Source: Aliitabrizicola sp031425325 (GTDB lineage Bacteria > Pseudomonadota > Alphaproteobacteria > Rhodobacterales > Rhodobacteraceae). From it: a DNA stretch of 24,170 bases. A program made the translations under genes and the position numbers. Shown here in pieces: positions 7,760-15,698 of the stretch. The first letter of the stretch is position 1; each line of letters starts with the position of its first letter. The notes under the pieces are model-generated. The model did no database searches. It was not told the DNA's origin and worked only from the letters and a program-made list of their open reading frames with translations. The DNA lies in the NCBI GenBank assembly GCA_031425325.1, contig JANPJD010000053.1, positions 1-24,170 on the forward strand, in the 5' to 3' direction.

Positions 7760-8233
7760 TCACGGCTTTCGCCCGCGCACACCGAAAAGTTGCGGCACAT
7801 AGCTGATCGCCCAGGCAACAGAGACGCCGAGAACTGTTTCGAGGAAGCGTTGCGCGGCGTAGAACCACGGCTCTGCGGCATGGTCGAGCACGACGATCCC
7901 GCAGATATAGCCTGCGACCTTCGCCGCGTCGCCGGCACCAAGCAGGTAGGCTATCAACATGGCGATCACGACACCCGCACCGGCCGCGGCCGGGCCCTGC
8001 CCCAGGATCTGCGACAGGATCGCACCGCAAGCGGACCCCAAGGCCGTCGCAAAGATGCGGCGAAAGCCAAGGCTTTGCGACTGCGCGGGCGAAAGATCCG
8101 TGACGATGACGGCACCGATGAAGGCATAGATGGGATGCTGCATCCCAAGGAGCTGCGCCCCCCATGTCGCCAGCCCGCCAGCGACACCTGCGCGGACTGC
8201 AAGTTGCCAATCGGTGAAGGGAATCCGTTTCAT
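7760..8233 (-). CDS. Small FUSC / aromatic-acid-exporter-like membrane protein
   Basis: The 157-residue product is almost entirely membrane helices, about four or five. It shows the features of the FUSC/ArAE_1 (DUF939-type) N-terminal membrane domain: an N-terminal Trp-Gln-Leu-Ala-Val-Arg start of helix 1, GMQHPIYAFIGAVIVTDLSP (30-49), and repeated Gly-rich helices ending QRFLETVLGVSVAWAISYV. There is no cytoplasmic C-terminal domain, so it is a minimal member. The ATG at 8233 gives MKRIPFTDWQLA. The ribosome site is weak, and frames extending further upstream run through the terminator and into the aspT gene in a wrong frame. It lies 248 bases after aspT, beyond a terminator, and is probably expressed separately or by read-through. 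Export of a small organic acid is possible; the substrate is unknown. Confidence 0.75.
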   Translation of the reverse strand: MKRIPFTDWQLAVRAGVAGGLATWGAQLLGMQHPIYAFIGAVIVTDLSPAQSQSLGFRRIFATALGSACGAILSQILGQGPAAAGAGVVIAMLIAYLLGAGDAAKVAGYICGIVVLDHAAEPWFYAAQRFLETVLGVSVAWAISYVPQLFGVRGRKP

Positions 8234-8390
8234 CGTGACTGCTGGGCGCGGATCACAGGGCGGCACGACGTCGGTCGAGGCTTTGCTGGCGACAAACCGG
8301 TTGCCGGGCTGCAGGCGCACGATTGCATGATCTGTTCTGGCGGTCGTGGCGGCACTGTCGGAAACCTTCGTCCATACGATCCACAAGAGC

Positions 8391-8420
8391 AAAGGGATGC
8401 CGGTGGATTGGCATCCCTTT
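8391..8420 (-). terminator. Rho-independent-type terminator after aspT
   Basis: AAAGGGATGCC (8391-8401) and GGCATCCCTTT (8410-8420) form a perfect 11-bp stem with an 8-base loop. On the minus strand the stem ends in TTT and is followed by GCTCTTG. It is 61 bases past the aspT stop and separates the decarboxylase-aspT unit from the FUSC-like gene. Confidence 0.85.
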
Positions 8421-8481
8421 GTCGGACGGAGGAATTTTGGTTCCCCAAGATCAAGGCCATCTCGCCCCGCTGCCCGCAGGC

Positions 8482-10170
8482 TCAGACGATGAGCAGGACG
8501 ATCACGAGGCCCCAGAGCGTCAGCAGCGTATTGCTGACGGCGTAGGGCACCGTATAGCCGAGCATCGGCACATCGGATTTCGCAACTTCGCCCACCATGG
8601 CGACCGATGCTGTCGAAGTCCGCGCACCGCCACAGCAGCCGAGGTTGATCGCCGGATCGAAGCGGAAGATGTACTTGCCGATCAGCGGCGCGAGGATCAT
8701 CGGCATGCCCGTGGCGAAGATGCCCCAGAAGAAGATGCCGAAGCCCGCTTCCTTGAGCCCTGCAATGAACGTCGGACCCGAAGAGATGCCGACGATGGCG
8801 ATGAACACGTTCAGGCCGACCGAGTTCATGAACCACAGGGTCGGTTGCGGCACGTTGCCGATCTGCGGCTTCACCGTCCGCAGCCAGCCCACGAAGATGC
8901 CCGCGATCAGCGCGCCGCCCGACGTGGAAAGCGTGATCGGAACGCCCCCGATCGGCAGAACATAGGCCCCAAGCAGACCGCCGACCAGGATGGCCAGACC
9001 GACGAGAACCATGTTCGTCACCGTCACGGGGCGGTCGGCGAAGCCTGCGGCATTGACGAAGCGCTGGATGTTGGCCGTGGTGCCCGAGACGCGCAGGATG
9101 TCGCCCCGGTTGAGTTTGGTCTGTGCGAGGACAGGAATGTTCACCGCGGCAGAGCCCCGGCGGATGGAGTTCAGGAACACGCCCCGCGCGTAGGGGCTTT
9201 CAGCGGCCTTGGCCAGCGTCATGCCATCCAGCTCTTTCGCGGTGAGCAGAACGTCGACGGACTCGACCGGGACATCGAGCAATTCGCGGTCGTCGACCTC
9301 TTCCCCCTCGCCCAGTTGGCCCACGAGGACCTCGCGCTTGCCCGAAACGGCAACGATATCCCCTGCCTGCAGGACGGTATCGGAGGCCACGGGCACAATT
9401 GTCCCGCCCCTGCGGATACCCTCGATGAAGATCCGCTCACCCTCTACCAGACGTTCTGCCTGGGCCACGGTCACACCGGTCACCTTGCCGTTGTCGCGGA
9501 TGCGGTAGGCCCGAAGCTCTCGGGGACGGCGGGCGCTGATGAACCCCGAAGCAGGCGCTCCGCCCGACATTTCGCGCTCGTAGCGCGCGCATTCGGCCAC
9601 AATGTCGATGTTCAGGATCTTCGGGCCCAGAAAGGCGAGGATCCAGCCGGTGCCCACTGTCCCGAAGAGGTAGGTGATCGCGTAGGCCACGGGGATCAGG
9701 TCAAGCTCTGCCTTGGCCTGTTCCGGCGTGAGGCCGGACGTGTTGATGGCGTCGGTCGCGAGCCCGATCGAGGCCGAGATGGTTTGCGCGCCAGCCATCA
9801 GGCCCGCAGCCAGCCCGGGACCGTAGCCCGACACGATGGACGCGATGTAGACCGCGAGCAGGCAAAGCGCCGAGACGACGACCGCAAACAGCGCCTGCGG
9901 TGCCCCGTCCGTCGCGATGCCGCGCACGAATTGCGGACCGACGCCGAAGCCGACCGCGAACAGGAACATGATGAAGAAGATCGACTTGACCTGCCCCGAG
10001 ATTTCGATCCCGAGTTGACCGATCAGAATGCCGGCAAGAAGCGTGCCCGTGACGGCGCCGAGCGTGAAACTGCCGAAACGGATCGCGCCGACATAGTAAC
10101 CGACAGCGAGCGTGAAGAAGATCGCCAATTGTGGATTGGCGCGGAGCGTCTCTGCTATGTAATCCAACAT
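8482..10170 (-). CDS. aspT: AspT-type aspartate:alanine exchanger family transporter
   Basis: This is an inner-membrane exchanger of the AspT/YidE/YbjL family. In lactic acid bacteria AspT swaps external aspartate for internal alanine and so, with a decarboxylase, generates proton-motive force and consumes protons. The 562-residue product has the family layout. The first membrane half is at 12-190 (FFIMFLFAVGFGVGPQFVRG, 65-84). Two RCK_C/TrkA_C-like soluble modules follow at about 217-285 and 296-372 (LQAGDIVAVSGKREVLVGQL; LNRGDILRVSGTTANIQRF). The second membrane half runs from 384 to the end, with IGGVPITLSTSGGALIAGIF at 407-426 and FIAIVGISSGPTF further on. The ATG at 10170 has GAGAGAA upstream. 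It follows the PLP decarboxylase by 67 bases, the classic decarboxylase-exchanger arrangement. The real substrate pair is unproven. Confidence 0.92.
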   Translation of the reverse strand: MLDYIAETLRANPQLAIFFTLAVGYYVGAIRFGSFTLGAVTGTLLAGILIGQLGIEISGQVKSIFFIMFLFAVGFGVGPQFVRGIATDGAPQALFAVVVSALCLLAVYIASIVSGYGPGLAAGLMAGAQTISASIGLATDAINTSGLTPEQAKAELDLIPVAYAITYLFGTVGTGWILAFLGPKILNIDIVAECARYEREMSGGAPASGFISARRPRELRAYRIRDNGKVTGVTVAQAERLVEGERIFIEGIRRGGTIVPVASDTVLQAGDIVAVSGKREVLVGQLGEGEEVDDRELLDVPVESVDVLLTAKELDGMTLAKAAESPYARGVFLNSIRRGSAAVNIPVLAQTKLNRGDILRVSGTTANIQRFVNAAGFADRPVTVTNMVLVGLAILVGGLLGAYVLPIGGVPITLSTSGGALIAGIFVGWLRTVKPQIGNVPQPTLWFMNSVGLNVFIAIVGISSGPTFIAGLKEAGFGIFFWGIFATGMPMILAPLIGKYIFRFDPAINLGCCGGARTSTASVAMVGEVAKSDVPMLGYTVPYAVSNTLLTLWGLVIVLLIV

Positions 10171-10197
10171 TCTGGTGTTCTCTCTTGATTGGAGACC

Positions 10198-10225
10198 GGT
10201 TCGGCAGGCGTATCGCCTGCCGACC
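10198..10225 (-). promoter_or_regulatory. Intercistronic stem-loop between decarboxylase and aspT
   Basis: TCGGCAGGCG (10201-10210) pairs perfectly with CGCCTGCCGA (10214-10223) over a 3-base loop, and flanking GG/CC extends it past one bulged base. It lies 15 bases after the decarboxylase stop and 30 bases before the aspT start. There is no T tract. It may attenuate or stabilise so that enzyme and exchanger are made in different amounts. Confidence 0.65.
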
Positions 10226-10237
10226 ACGCAGCGCGAC

Positions 10238-12940
10238 CTACTTGCCGCCGCGACCCTTCAGCCGTTCCGGCTTGATCAGTTTCAAACCCCTCGCTGCCTC
10301 GTAGCCGTGGATTTCCTTCACATCGAGCTTCCGCATGAAGTCGATGGTTTCCTGCGTGATCACCTGACCGGGGACCATTATCGGAAAGCCTGGCGGATAC
10401 GGGATGACGAAGTTGGCCGAGACGAGATCGGGACCCTTGGCGAGGCGTCTGTCCATATCAGCGCCATTCAGCGTGACGTATTCGCAGGCGGACTCGTCAT
10501 AGGCCATGAAGAATGCCGTCCGCATGTCGCCTTCAGGCGTCAGCTTGCCCGCATCGCCGCGGAAGGCATCATGGAAGCGGCTGAAGTTCGGCAGATCGGG
10601 CACATCATGCATCAGGCTTTTCGTGCGCGCCGCAAAGACAGCCTGTGCGCCCGAGCCGCCATCCTTGAGGCGGTCCTCGATCTCGGTGCAGATCTCGACC
10701 AGAACGCGGACGAGATGAGCGATGTCGCTGCGGGTGTTGTTGATGTTTGACTGCAGCAGCACCGAATTGCGCGAGGTCTTGTTGACCTGGATGTCGAACC
10801 GATTGGCAAGGATACCCTTGAACTGTGTTCCGTCAAAAGCCGCCGTGCCGCACACCAGCGTCATTCGGGTGGGGTCGAGGTAGAACTCGTCCTCCTTCAT
10901 GGACGTGATGACATCGCCCCAGCTCACGTCCGGAGAAAGGTAATCGACAAACCCCGACTTTCTATATTCGGCCGGGATAAGATCATCCGCGCCCAGCACG
11001 CTGAAGTATTTCGAGATCAGCGGGTGCGAGTTGACGATCCTGCGGATCTTCAGCGCGATCTCGATCGCATTCATCACCAGACCATAGCCCTCCAGCTCCA
11101 TCTGACGCCGCGCCACGTCGAGCGAGGCGATCAGTTGCTGGTTGGGGCTGGTCGAGGCATGGGTGAAGATCGCCTCGTGGAACTGGCTTTCGACCTTGCC
11201 GAAGTCGACGTCGTGCACGAGGACCATCGAGCCCTGCCGGATCGCCGACATCGACTTGTGGGTGGAATTGGTCTGGTAGACCCGCAGGCGAACCTTGCGC
11301 GGATCGGGTATCAGGCGCGTGGACATCAGCTTTTCGCGCGATGGCTTGGCCCCAAGCTCTTTCTGCTGCGCCTCGTAGGCGGCAACCGATGCGGGATCGC
11401 GGAGCCACGTCTCGATCGCATCAGCCGCGCCCATCGCGGTGCGCGGACGAAGGAAGGGCGACCAGTGGGCAAAACCCGACCATGCCTCATCCCAGAGAAA
11501 GACGAGGTCCGGCTTGATGGCGAGGCACTCTTCCATGACGCGCCGCGTGTTGTACATGTGGCCGTCGAAGGTGCAGTTCGTCAGGTCCAACATCCGGAGC
11601 CGGTCAAGACGCCCCTCCTCGCGCAGGTCGAGCAGGGCCTTCTTGATCGCGGCCAGCGGAACCGCGCCGTACATCGAATACTGCGTCAGCGGGAAGGCTT
11701 CGACATAGAGGGGCTGTCCACCGTTCAGGACGATGCCGTAGTGGTGCGACTTATGGCAATTGCGGTCGACGATCACGATGTCGCCGGGGGCCACCAGGGC
11801 CTGAACGACCATCTTGTTCGAGGTCGAAGTCCCGTTCGTCACGAAGAATACGTGATCTGCGCCGAAGGCCCGCGCAGCCATGTCCTGCGCCTTCTTGATG
11901 TTGCCCGTCGGCTCAAGCAGGCTGTCCAGCCCGCCGGTTGTGGCACTGCTTTCCGCAAGGAACAGGTTGATGCCGTAGAACTCTCCCATGTCGCGGATCC
12001 AGTCGGACCGGAACACCGACTTGCCGCGCGCAATGGGCAGGGCGTGGAATGTCCCGATCGGGCGCTGCGCGTACTTCTTGAGGTTGTCAAAGAATGGGGT
12101 CTCGAACCGCTCCTGGATGCCTTCAAGGATTGCCAGATGAAGTTCCAGCAGGTCCTCGACGGCATAGAAGATGCGCCTTGCACAAGAGGCGGCAGGGTCG
12201 GAGGCAAGGCTTTCGACATCGCGGTCGGATGTGACGTAGATGTCAAGGTCCGGCCGGACCCCCTTCAGGCGTCCGGCAAGCTGAAGGGCGGACTTTTCCT
12301 GGGGAATGTCGCCCATGGTCTCGTCGATGATCCGCCGCAGGACGGGCGCTTCATGCCTCGAGCGGAACGGCACACCTTCGGCCACGATGACGGCGAGCAG
12401 TTTGGGATTAACGATCGCGGCGCAGATCGCATCCTCGAAACTGCCGACGATGACAGGCTCGTAGATGAAGGCATCCTCGACCCGGCGCAGGCGGCGCAGC
12501 TCGGCGCAGATCGAGGGCCAGCGTGCCGGGGGTTGCGGGCTTACCAGCAGAACCTCGAAATAGGGTCTGTGCGTATCGCGCCCGGCAATCACCGACGGAA
12601 GAACTTCGGGAAGCGCATCGCTGCCTTCGGCGCTGCCGTCCGCCTCGGACATCTGAGTGTAGCGGCCCGTCAGGATTGCGTCGGCATACTGGCGCACGAG
12701 ATCGGCCACGATCGCTGCCTCGCCCGCTGCCAGCTTGTCGCGCAGCCGGTTCATCAGGCGCACGCCCGGGAAAGCGTGAAACTCCTCGATCACCGCGATT
12801 TCGCCCAGCGCCTCTTCGGTCTTGGCTTTGCTGCCGCGTCCCGCTGCCCAGCTCTCGGCAGCTGTAAGGACATTGCGCCAGTGATCCGAGCGCGCAGAAT
12901 GCATCGCAAAGAAGGAGTCGATCCGGTCGGTTTTCGGCAT
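10238..12940 (-). CDS. Large PLP-dependent amino-acid decarboxylase (Orn/Lys/Arg decarboxylase family)
   Basis: This fold-type-I PLP enzyme is predicted to remove CO2 from an amino acid in the cytoplasm, consuming a proton. The family's cofactor residues are all present: phosphate-binding GTSTSN at 370-375, the ring-stacking His in DRNCHK (H396), the pyridine-binding Asp in WDEAW (D484), and the Schiff-base Lys in STHKSM (K562). At 900 residues it is longer than AdiA or LdcI (about 715-755) because of about 150 extra N-terminal residues before a wing-like domain (YFEVLLVSPQ onward). The ATG at 12940 (MPKTDRIDSFF) has GGAG eight bases upstream; earlier ATGs at 12976 and beyond do not. It is followed by aspT and preceded by the Ca2+/H+ exchanger and gltS. 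Family membership is sure; the substrate (basic or acidic amino acid) is open. Confidence 0.9.
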   Translation of the reverse strand: MPKTDRIDSFFAMHSARSDHWRNVLTAAESWAAGRGSKAKTEEALGEIAVIEEFHAFPGVRLMNRLRDKLAAGEAAIVADLVRQYADAILTGRYTQMSEADGSAEGSDALPEVLPSVIAGRDTHRPYFEVLLVSPQPPARWPSICAELRRLRRVEDAFIYEPVIVGSFEDAICAAIVNPKLLAVIVAEGVPFRSRHEAPVLRRIIDETMGDIPQEKSALQLAGRLKGVRPDLDIYVTSDRDVESLASDPAASCARRIFYAVEDLLELHLAILEGIQERFETPFFDNLKKYAQRPIGTFHALPIARGKSVFRSDWIRDMGEFYGINLFLAESSATTGGLDSLLEPTGNIKKAQDMAARAFGADHVFFVTNGTSTSNKMVVQALVAPGDIVIVDRNCHKSHHYGIVLNGGQPLYVEAFPLTQYSMYGAVPLAAIKKALLDLREEGRLDRLRMLDLTNCTFDGHMYNTRRVMEECLAIKPDLVFLWDEAWSGFAHWSPFLRPRTAMGAADAIETWLRDPASVAAYEAQQKELGAKPSREKLMSTRLIPDPRKVRLRVYQTNSTHKSMSAIRQGSMVLVHDVDFGKVESQFHEAIFTHASTSPNQQLIASLDVARRQMELEGYGLVMNAIEIALKIRRIVNSHPLISKYFSVLGADDLIPAEYRKSGFVDYLSPDVSWGDVITSMKEDEFYLDPTRMTLVCGTAAFDGTQFKGILANRFDIQVNKTSRNSVLLQSNINNTRSDIAHLVRVLVEICTEIEDRLKDGGSGAQAVFAARTKSLMHDVPDLPNFSRFHDAFRGDAGKLTPEGDMRTAFFMAYDESACEYVTLNGADMDRRLAKGPDLVSANFVIPYPPGFPIMVPGQVITQETIDFMRKLDVKEIHGYEAARGLKLIKPERLKGRGGK

Positions 12941-13066
12941 GACAATCTCCAGTTTCTCTTCATGGCGGTCGCGCATGCGGTGAAAGGCACCGGACCCCAA
13001 CTCTCCGTGAGTCGCCTCTGATCTCACTTGGCAGGCAGGATACCGGGCAGGCGCTCAAAGAAACGG

Positions 13067-13095
13067 TTGGCTATGTTAGCAACATGTTATGCCAA
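13067..13095 (-). promoter_or_regulatory. Nested inverted repeats upstream of the decarboxylase
   Basis: TTGGC (13067-13071) and GCCAA (13091-13095) flank a central 13-base hairpin or operator, ATGTT-AGC-AACAT (13073-13085). The region is AT-rich relative to its surroundings and lies 127 to 155 bases upstream of the decarboxylase start, just beyond the exchanger gene's end. It is a candidate operator or promoter for the decarboxylase-aspT unit. No certain -35/-10 was found. Confidence 0.45.
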
Positions 13096-13097
13096 GA

Positions 13098-13110
13098 AGC
13101 CCTGCGGGCT
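13098..13110 (-). terminator. Short terminator-like hairpin after the Ca2+/H+ exchanger
   Basis: On the minus strand AGCCC-GCA-GGGCT is followed by TCTTGG, only four bases after the exchanger stop. The stem is 5 bp and the T tract is poor, so this is a weak call. It would separate gltS-cax from the decarboxylase unit. Confidence 0.4.
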
Positions 13111-13114
13111 GCGT

Positions 13115-14200
13115 TCAGCCAAGAGGCTGCGGCAGCAGGTAGAGCGTCAGTGCAAAGACCGCATAGACCATCAGCATCAACACCCCGAGGAACCAGGCAG
13201 AGCGCCCTCCCCCGGTGACAAGCGCCGCGGTCAGCACGGCGATGAAGATCATCACCACGGCCCCATGCCAGAATTGCAGCGTCATCGGAACGGGGCCGAG
13301 GACGTAGCTGAGCAGGACCAGAACGGGGGCAACGAACAAGGCGATCTGGGCAGAGCTCCCGAAGGCGATCCCCACGCTAAGGTCGAGGCGGTTCTTCGCT
13401 GCCGCCGAGAAAGCAGTCGCCATCTCGGCGGCGGCACCGACCAGTGCCACGATAACGAAACCCACGAAGGCGGGCGACAGGCCCAGGCTCTCGGACGCAC
13501 CGGCCAGCGAGCCGACAAAGACTTCGCTGACGAGCGCGACTATCACGGTAACCCCGGCAAGTGTCGCCAGCGCGACGGGTATGGGCCAATGCACCTCCCC
13601 TTCCCCGTCATGCGAAGCGGATGCGAAGAACTCGCGATGCGTGCCCAATGAGAACAGAAGGCCAAGTCCGTAGGTCACAATCAGCAGGATCGCGATACCG
13701 AAGCTGAGCGACTGGGTCACTTCCTGTGTATCGGCGGCCGTGATCGCCGAAGGCGCGGTCAGACCGAAGGCCGCGAGAAACAGCATTCCCAGTTGCAGCC
13801 GGGCATTCGCAAGATTGAACTCCTGCACCTTGTGTCGCAGTCCGCCGATCAGAAAGCAGGCCCCCATCATGAACAGGGTGTTGGTCACGATGGCACCCGC
13901 CAGCGACGCCTTGACCAACACATACTCGCCCGCTCGCAGCGCGGTGAGGCAGATGATGAGTTCCGTCAGGTTTCCAAGCGTTGCATTCAACAACCCGCCC
14001 ACTGCATCGCCGGTCCGCGCAGCCACCGCCTCGGTCGCGAGGCTCAGAAGGGCTGCCAGCGGCACGATCGCAATCACCGAAAGCAGGAAAAGCAGGGTGT
14101 AACGCTCGGGCGACAAGTGCTCCATGACAAGCGGAAGCGGCGCGAGCACCAGCAGCCAAAGAAGCTTCGTATCCCGTATGGTCTTCAGCAGATGTATCAT
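13115..14200 (-). CDS. Ca2+/H+ exchanger of the CaCA superfamily (Cax/ChaA type)
   Basis: This inner-membrane antiporter is predicted to export Ca2+ (or another cation) in exchange for protons. The 361-residue product has about eleven hydrophobic helices and the two inverted CaCA repeats. Repeat 1 contains LLNATLGNLTELIICLTALR and then KASLAGAIVTNTLFMMGAC. Repeat 2 contains GFVIVALVGAAAEMATAFSA and NRLDLSVGIAFGSSAQIALF. The acidic residue after the G-N or G-A-A-A pattern in each repeat is the expected ion ligand. Repeats are separated by an acidic, hydrophilic linker (HDGEGEVHW). Length matches bacterial Cax proteins. The ATG at 14200 has only a weak ribosome site, but it begins 45 bases after gltS on the same strand, so the two form one unit. 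Direction and cation choice cannot be read from the sequence. Confidence 0.9.
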   Translation of the reverse strand: MIHLLKTIRDTKLLWLLVLAPLPLVMEHLSPERYTLLFLLSVIAIVPLAALLSLATEAVAARTGDAVGGLLNATLGNLTELIICLTALRAGEYVLVKASLAGAIVTNTLFMMGACFLIGGLRHKVQEFNLANARLQLGMLFLAAFGLTAPSAITAADTQEVTQSLSFGIAILLIVTYGLGLLFSLGTHREFFASASHDGEGEVHWPIPVALATLAGVTVIVALVSEVFVGSLAGASESLGLSPAFVGFVIVALVGAAAEMATAFSAAAKNRLDLSVGIAFGSSAQIALFVAPVLVLLSYVLGPVPMTLQFWHGAVVMIFIAVLTAALVTGGGRSAWFLGVLMLMVYAVFALTLYLLPQPLG

Positions 14201-14245
14201 GGCGGCTTGGCCATCCCTTTGACTGGTGTGGGGGTGCTGCGCGCG

Positions 14246-15487
14246 TCAGCCTGCGACGGGCGTGATGGCGAAGAATGGCAGCGACAGGAAACCCTTGGCG
14301 ATGAAGGCGTTCGCCAGATCGACGAAGAACGATCCGGCAAGGGTGATCAGCAGGAAGGCCTTGGGAGAAGGGCCATAGCGCTTTGCAACCTCGTCCATCG
14401 TTCCCATCGCGACCGGCATCGAGGCGAGGCCGAAGCCGAGGAACCCACCGACCGTCACAGCCGCGTCATAGTCGCGGCCGAGGAAGCGGAAGAGCAGGAA
14501 ATAGGCCACGCCGACCGTCACGGCGACCTGGATGGCAACGTTGAGAGCGAGCGGCACGATGATCTGGCCGACCGAGATAAGGGGCGTCGCCATGAGTGCG
14601 GTCACGAGGAACAGCTGCAACGCGATTGCGCCGCCACGCTCGATCGGGGCGAAATCGAGCTTGTAGCGGAACAGGTCCGCGAGATTGGTGATGAGCACCC
14701 CCGCGAGCATCGCCGACAGGAAGCCCGGCAGCACGATGCCGGCACCGCGCCCCACGTCGTTGATACGCTCGCCCACCAGCACTGCGGTGGCGATGACCAG
14801 AACGCTGGCCAGAAGACGTTCGATGTGGCCCTCGTCAGGCTTCAACTCGACCACCTCGTCCGGGATGACGAAGGTCAGATCACCGGGCTTCGCCACGCTG
14901 TGCAGCTTGTGACGGCGAATGATCCAGCCCGTGACCGGACCCGCAACGAGCGCGCCCGAAACAATCGCCAGCGTCGATGCGCCCACACCCACCAGGCTGG
15001 CGTTCACAAGCCCCTCGGCCTCAAGCTGGCTCGACCATGCCATCGCGGTGCCGGGCCCACCGACGAACGACAGCGAACCGGCGAGCACGCCGAAGGCCGG
15101 ATGCGTGCCCCACAGCACGGCAAACACCGCACCGCCCACGTTCTGCGCGACGAGCACGATAACGGTCATCAGGCACAGGATCATCAGCGGCTTGCCACCC
15201 GCGCGCAACGCATCGAGCTTTGCTGAAAGGCCGATCGAGGTGAAGAACACCAGCAAGAGCGCGTCCCGCATCCGCGACCCGAACGCGACATCCACATTGA
15301 ACATCACTTGCCCGATCAGAACCAGCGTTGCGACGATTGCCGCGCCCACGACGGCATTCGGGATGTCCAGCCTCGAGAGCATCGGAACGGATCGCCGAAC
15401 CCAGCCGCCAACAAAAAGGGCAATGATCGCGATGATCAGCGTCTGCAGTTCGTTCAATTCGATGGGGAATACATCCACGCCGTTCAT
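14246..15487 (-). CDS. gltS: Sodium/glutamate symporter GltS
   Basis: This is an inner-membrane Na+-driven glutamate importer (ESS family). The 413-residue product is close to the usual length (E. coli GltS, 401). It has two inverted hydrophobic halves, each carrying a Gly-rich re-entrant signature: SLSFVGGPGTAMAWSSQLEA in the first and AVTVGGFLGFGLASMPVAMG in the second. The N-terminal LNELQTLIIAIIALFVGGWV and the DIPNAVVGA stretch are also typical. The ATG at 15487 (MNGVDVFPIEL) has GGTGAGAA just upstream; the frame runs back to 15628, but that extension is unlike the family. It is the first gene of the gltS-cax unit and is divergent from the porin. It could feed glutamate to the downstream decarboxylase/exchange system (inference). 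Confidence 0.93.
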   Translation of the reverse strand: MNGVDVFPIELNELQTLIIAIIALFVGGWVRRSVPMLSRLDIPNAVVGAAIVATLVLIGQVMFNVDVAFGSRMRDALLLVFFTSIGLSAKLDALRAGGKPLMILCLMTVIVLVAQNVGGAVFAVLWGTHPAFGVLAGSLSFVGGPGTAMAWSSQLEAEGLVNASLVGVGASTLAIVSGALVAGPVTGWIIRRHKLHSVAKPGDLTFVIPDEVVELKPDEGHIERLLASVLVIATAVLVGERINDVGRGAGIVLPGFLSAMLAGVLITNLADLFRYKLDFAPIERGGAIALQLFLVTALMATPLISVGQIIVPLALNVAIQVAVTVGVAYFLLFRFLGRDYDAAVTVGGFLGFGLASMPVAMGTMDEVAKRYGPSPKAFLLITLAGSFFVDLANAFIAKGFLSLPFFAITPVAG

Positions 15488-15698
15488 GTCGTTCTCACCG
15501 GCTTTGCAAACTTTTGCGCCTCTGATCCGCCTGGCCTTTCGACCGGGTAAGCAAAAGTGATCTGACGATGCCCGAGCGAGGTGAAGTACGTTACATGGGT
15601 TAACACACTGTCTCTCCTGCATCAGCAAGGACGATGCCAGACTGGACTTGGGTTTGCGTGCCTTTGCAGTCCCTGACGTCAGCGCATGGAGGCAACGA
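15488..15698. promoter_or_regulatory. Divergent gltS / porin control region
   Basis: This 211-bp gap must hold both promoters. ACTTTTGC (15510-15517) and GCAAAAGT (15551-15558) form a perfect 8-base inverted repeat 33 bases apart, close to the gltS start. A perfect 10-base palindrome CTGACGTCAG (15673-15682) sits just upstream of the porin ribosome site. CGTTAC followed by GTTAAC is found at about 15589-15604. I could not identify a convincing -35/-10 pair. Confidence 0.5.

Noticed and set aside
8234..8836. Long N-terminal extension of the FUSC-like gene into aspT
   Set aside because: The extension runs through the aspT terminator and overlaps aspT in a wrong frame; the family-like start is MKRIPFTDWQ at 8233.
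8323..10188. 621-codon plus-strand frame opposite aspT
   Set aside because: It is antisense to an unmistakable AspT-family membrane protein; the product is a polar Arg/Asp/His/Glu-rich shadow.
11024..13021. 665-codon plus-strand frame opposite the decarboxylase
   Set aside because: The minus strand carries all PLP-enzyme motifs in the same stretch; the antisense product has no recognisable feature.
13793..15226. 477-codon plus-strand frame opposite cax and gltS
   Set aside because: It spans two real genes on the other strand, which would be unlikely for a true gene, and has shadow composition.
15583..15605. Possible third copy of the GTAACTGTTAC operator in the gltS/porin gap
   Set aside because: Only the half-site GTTAC matches; the other half is not recognisable, so it is not counted.
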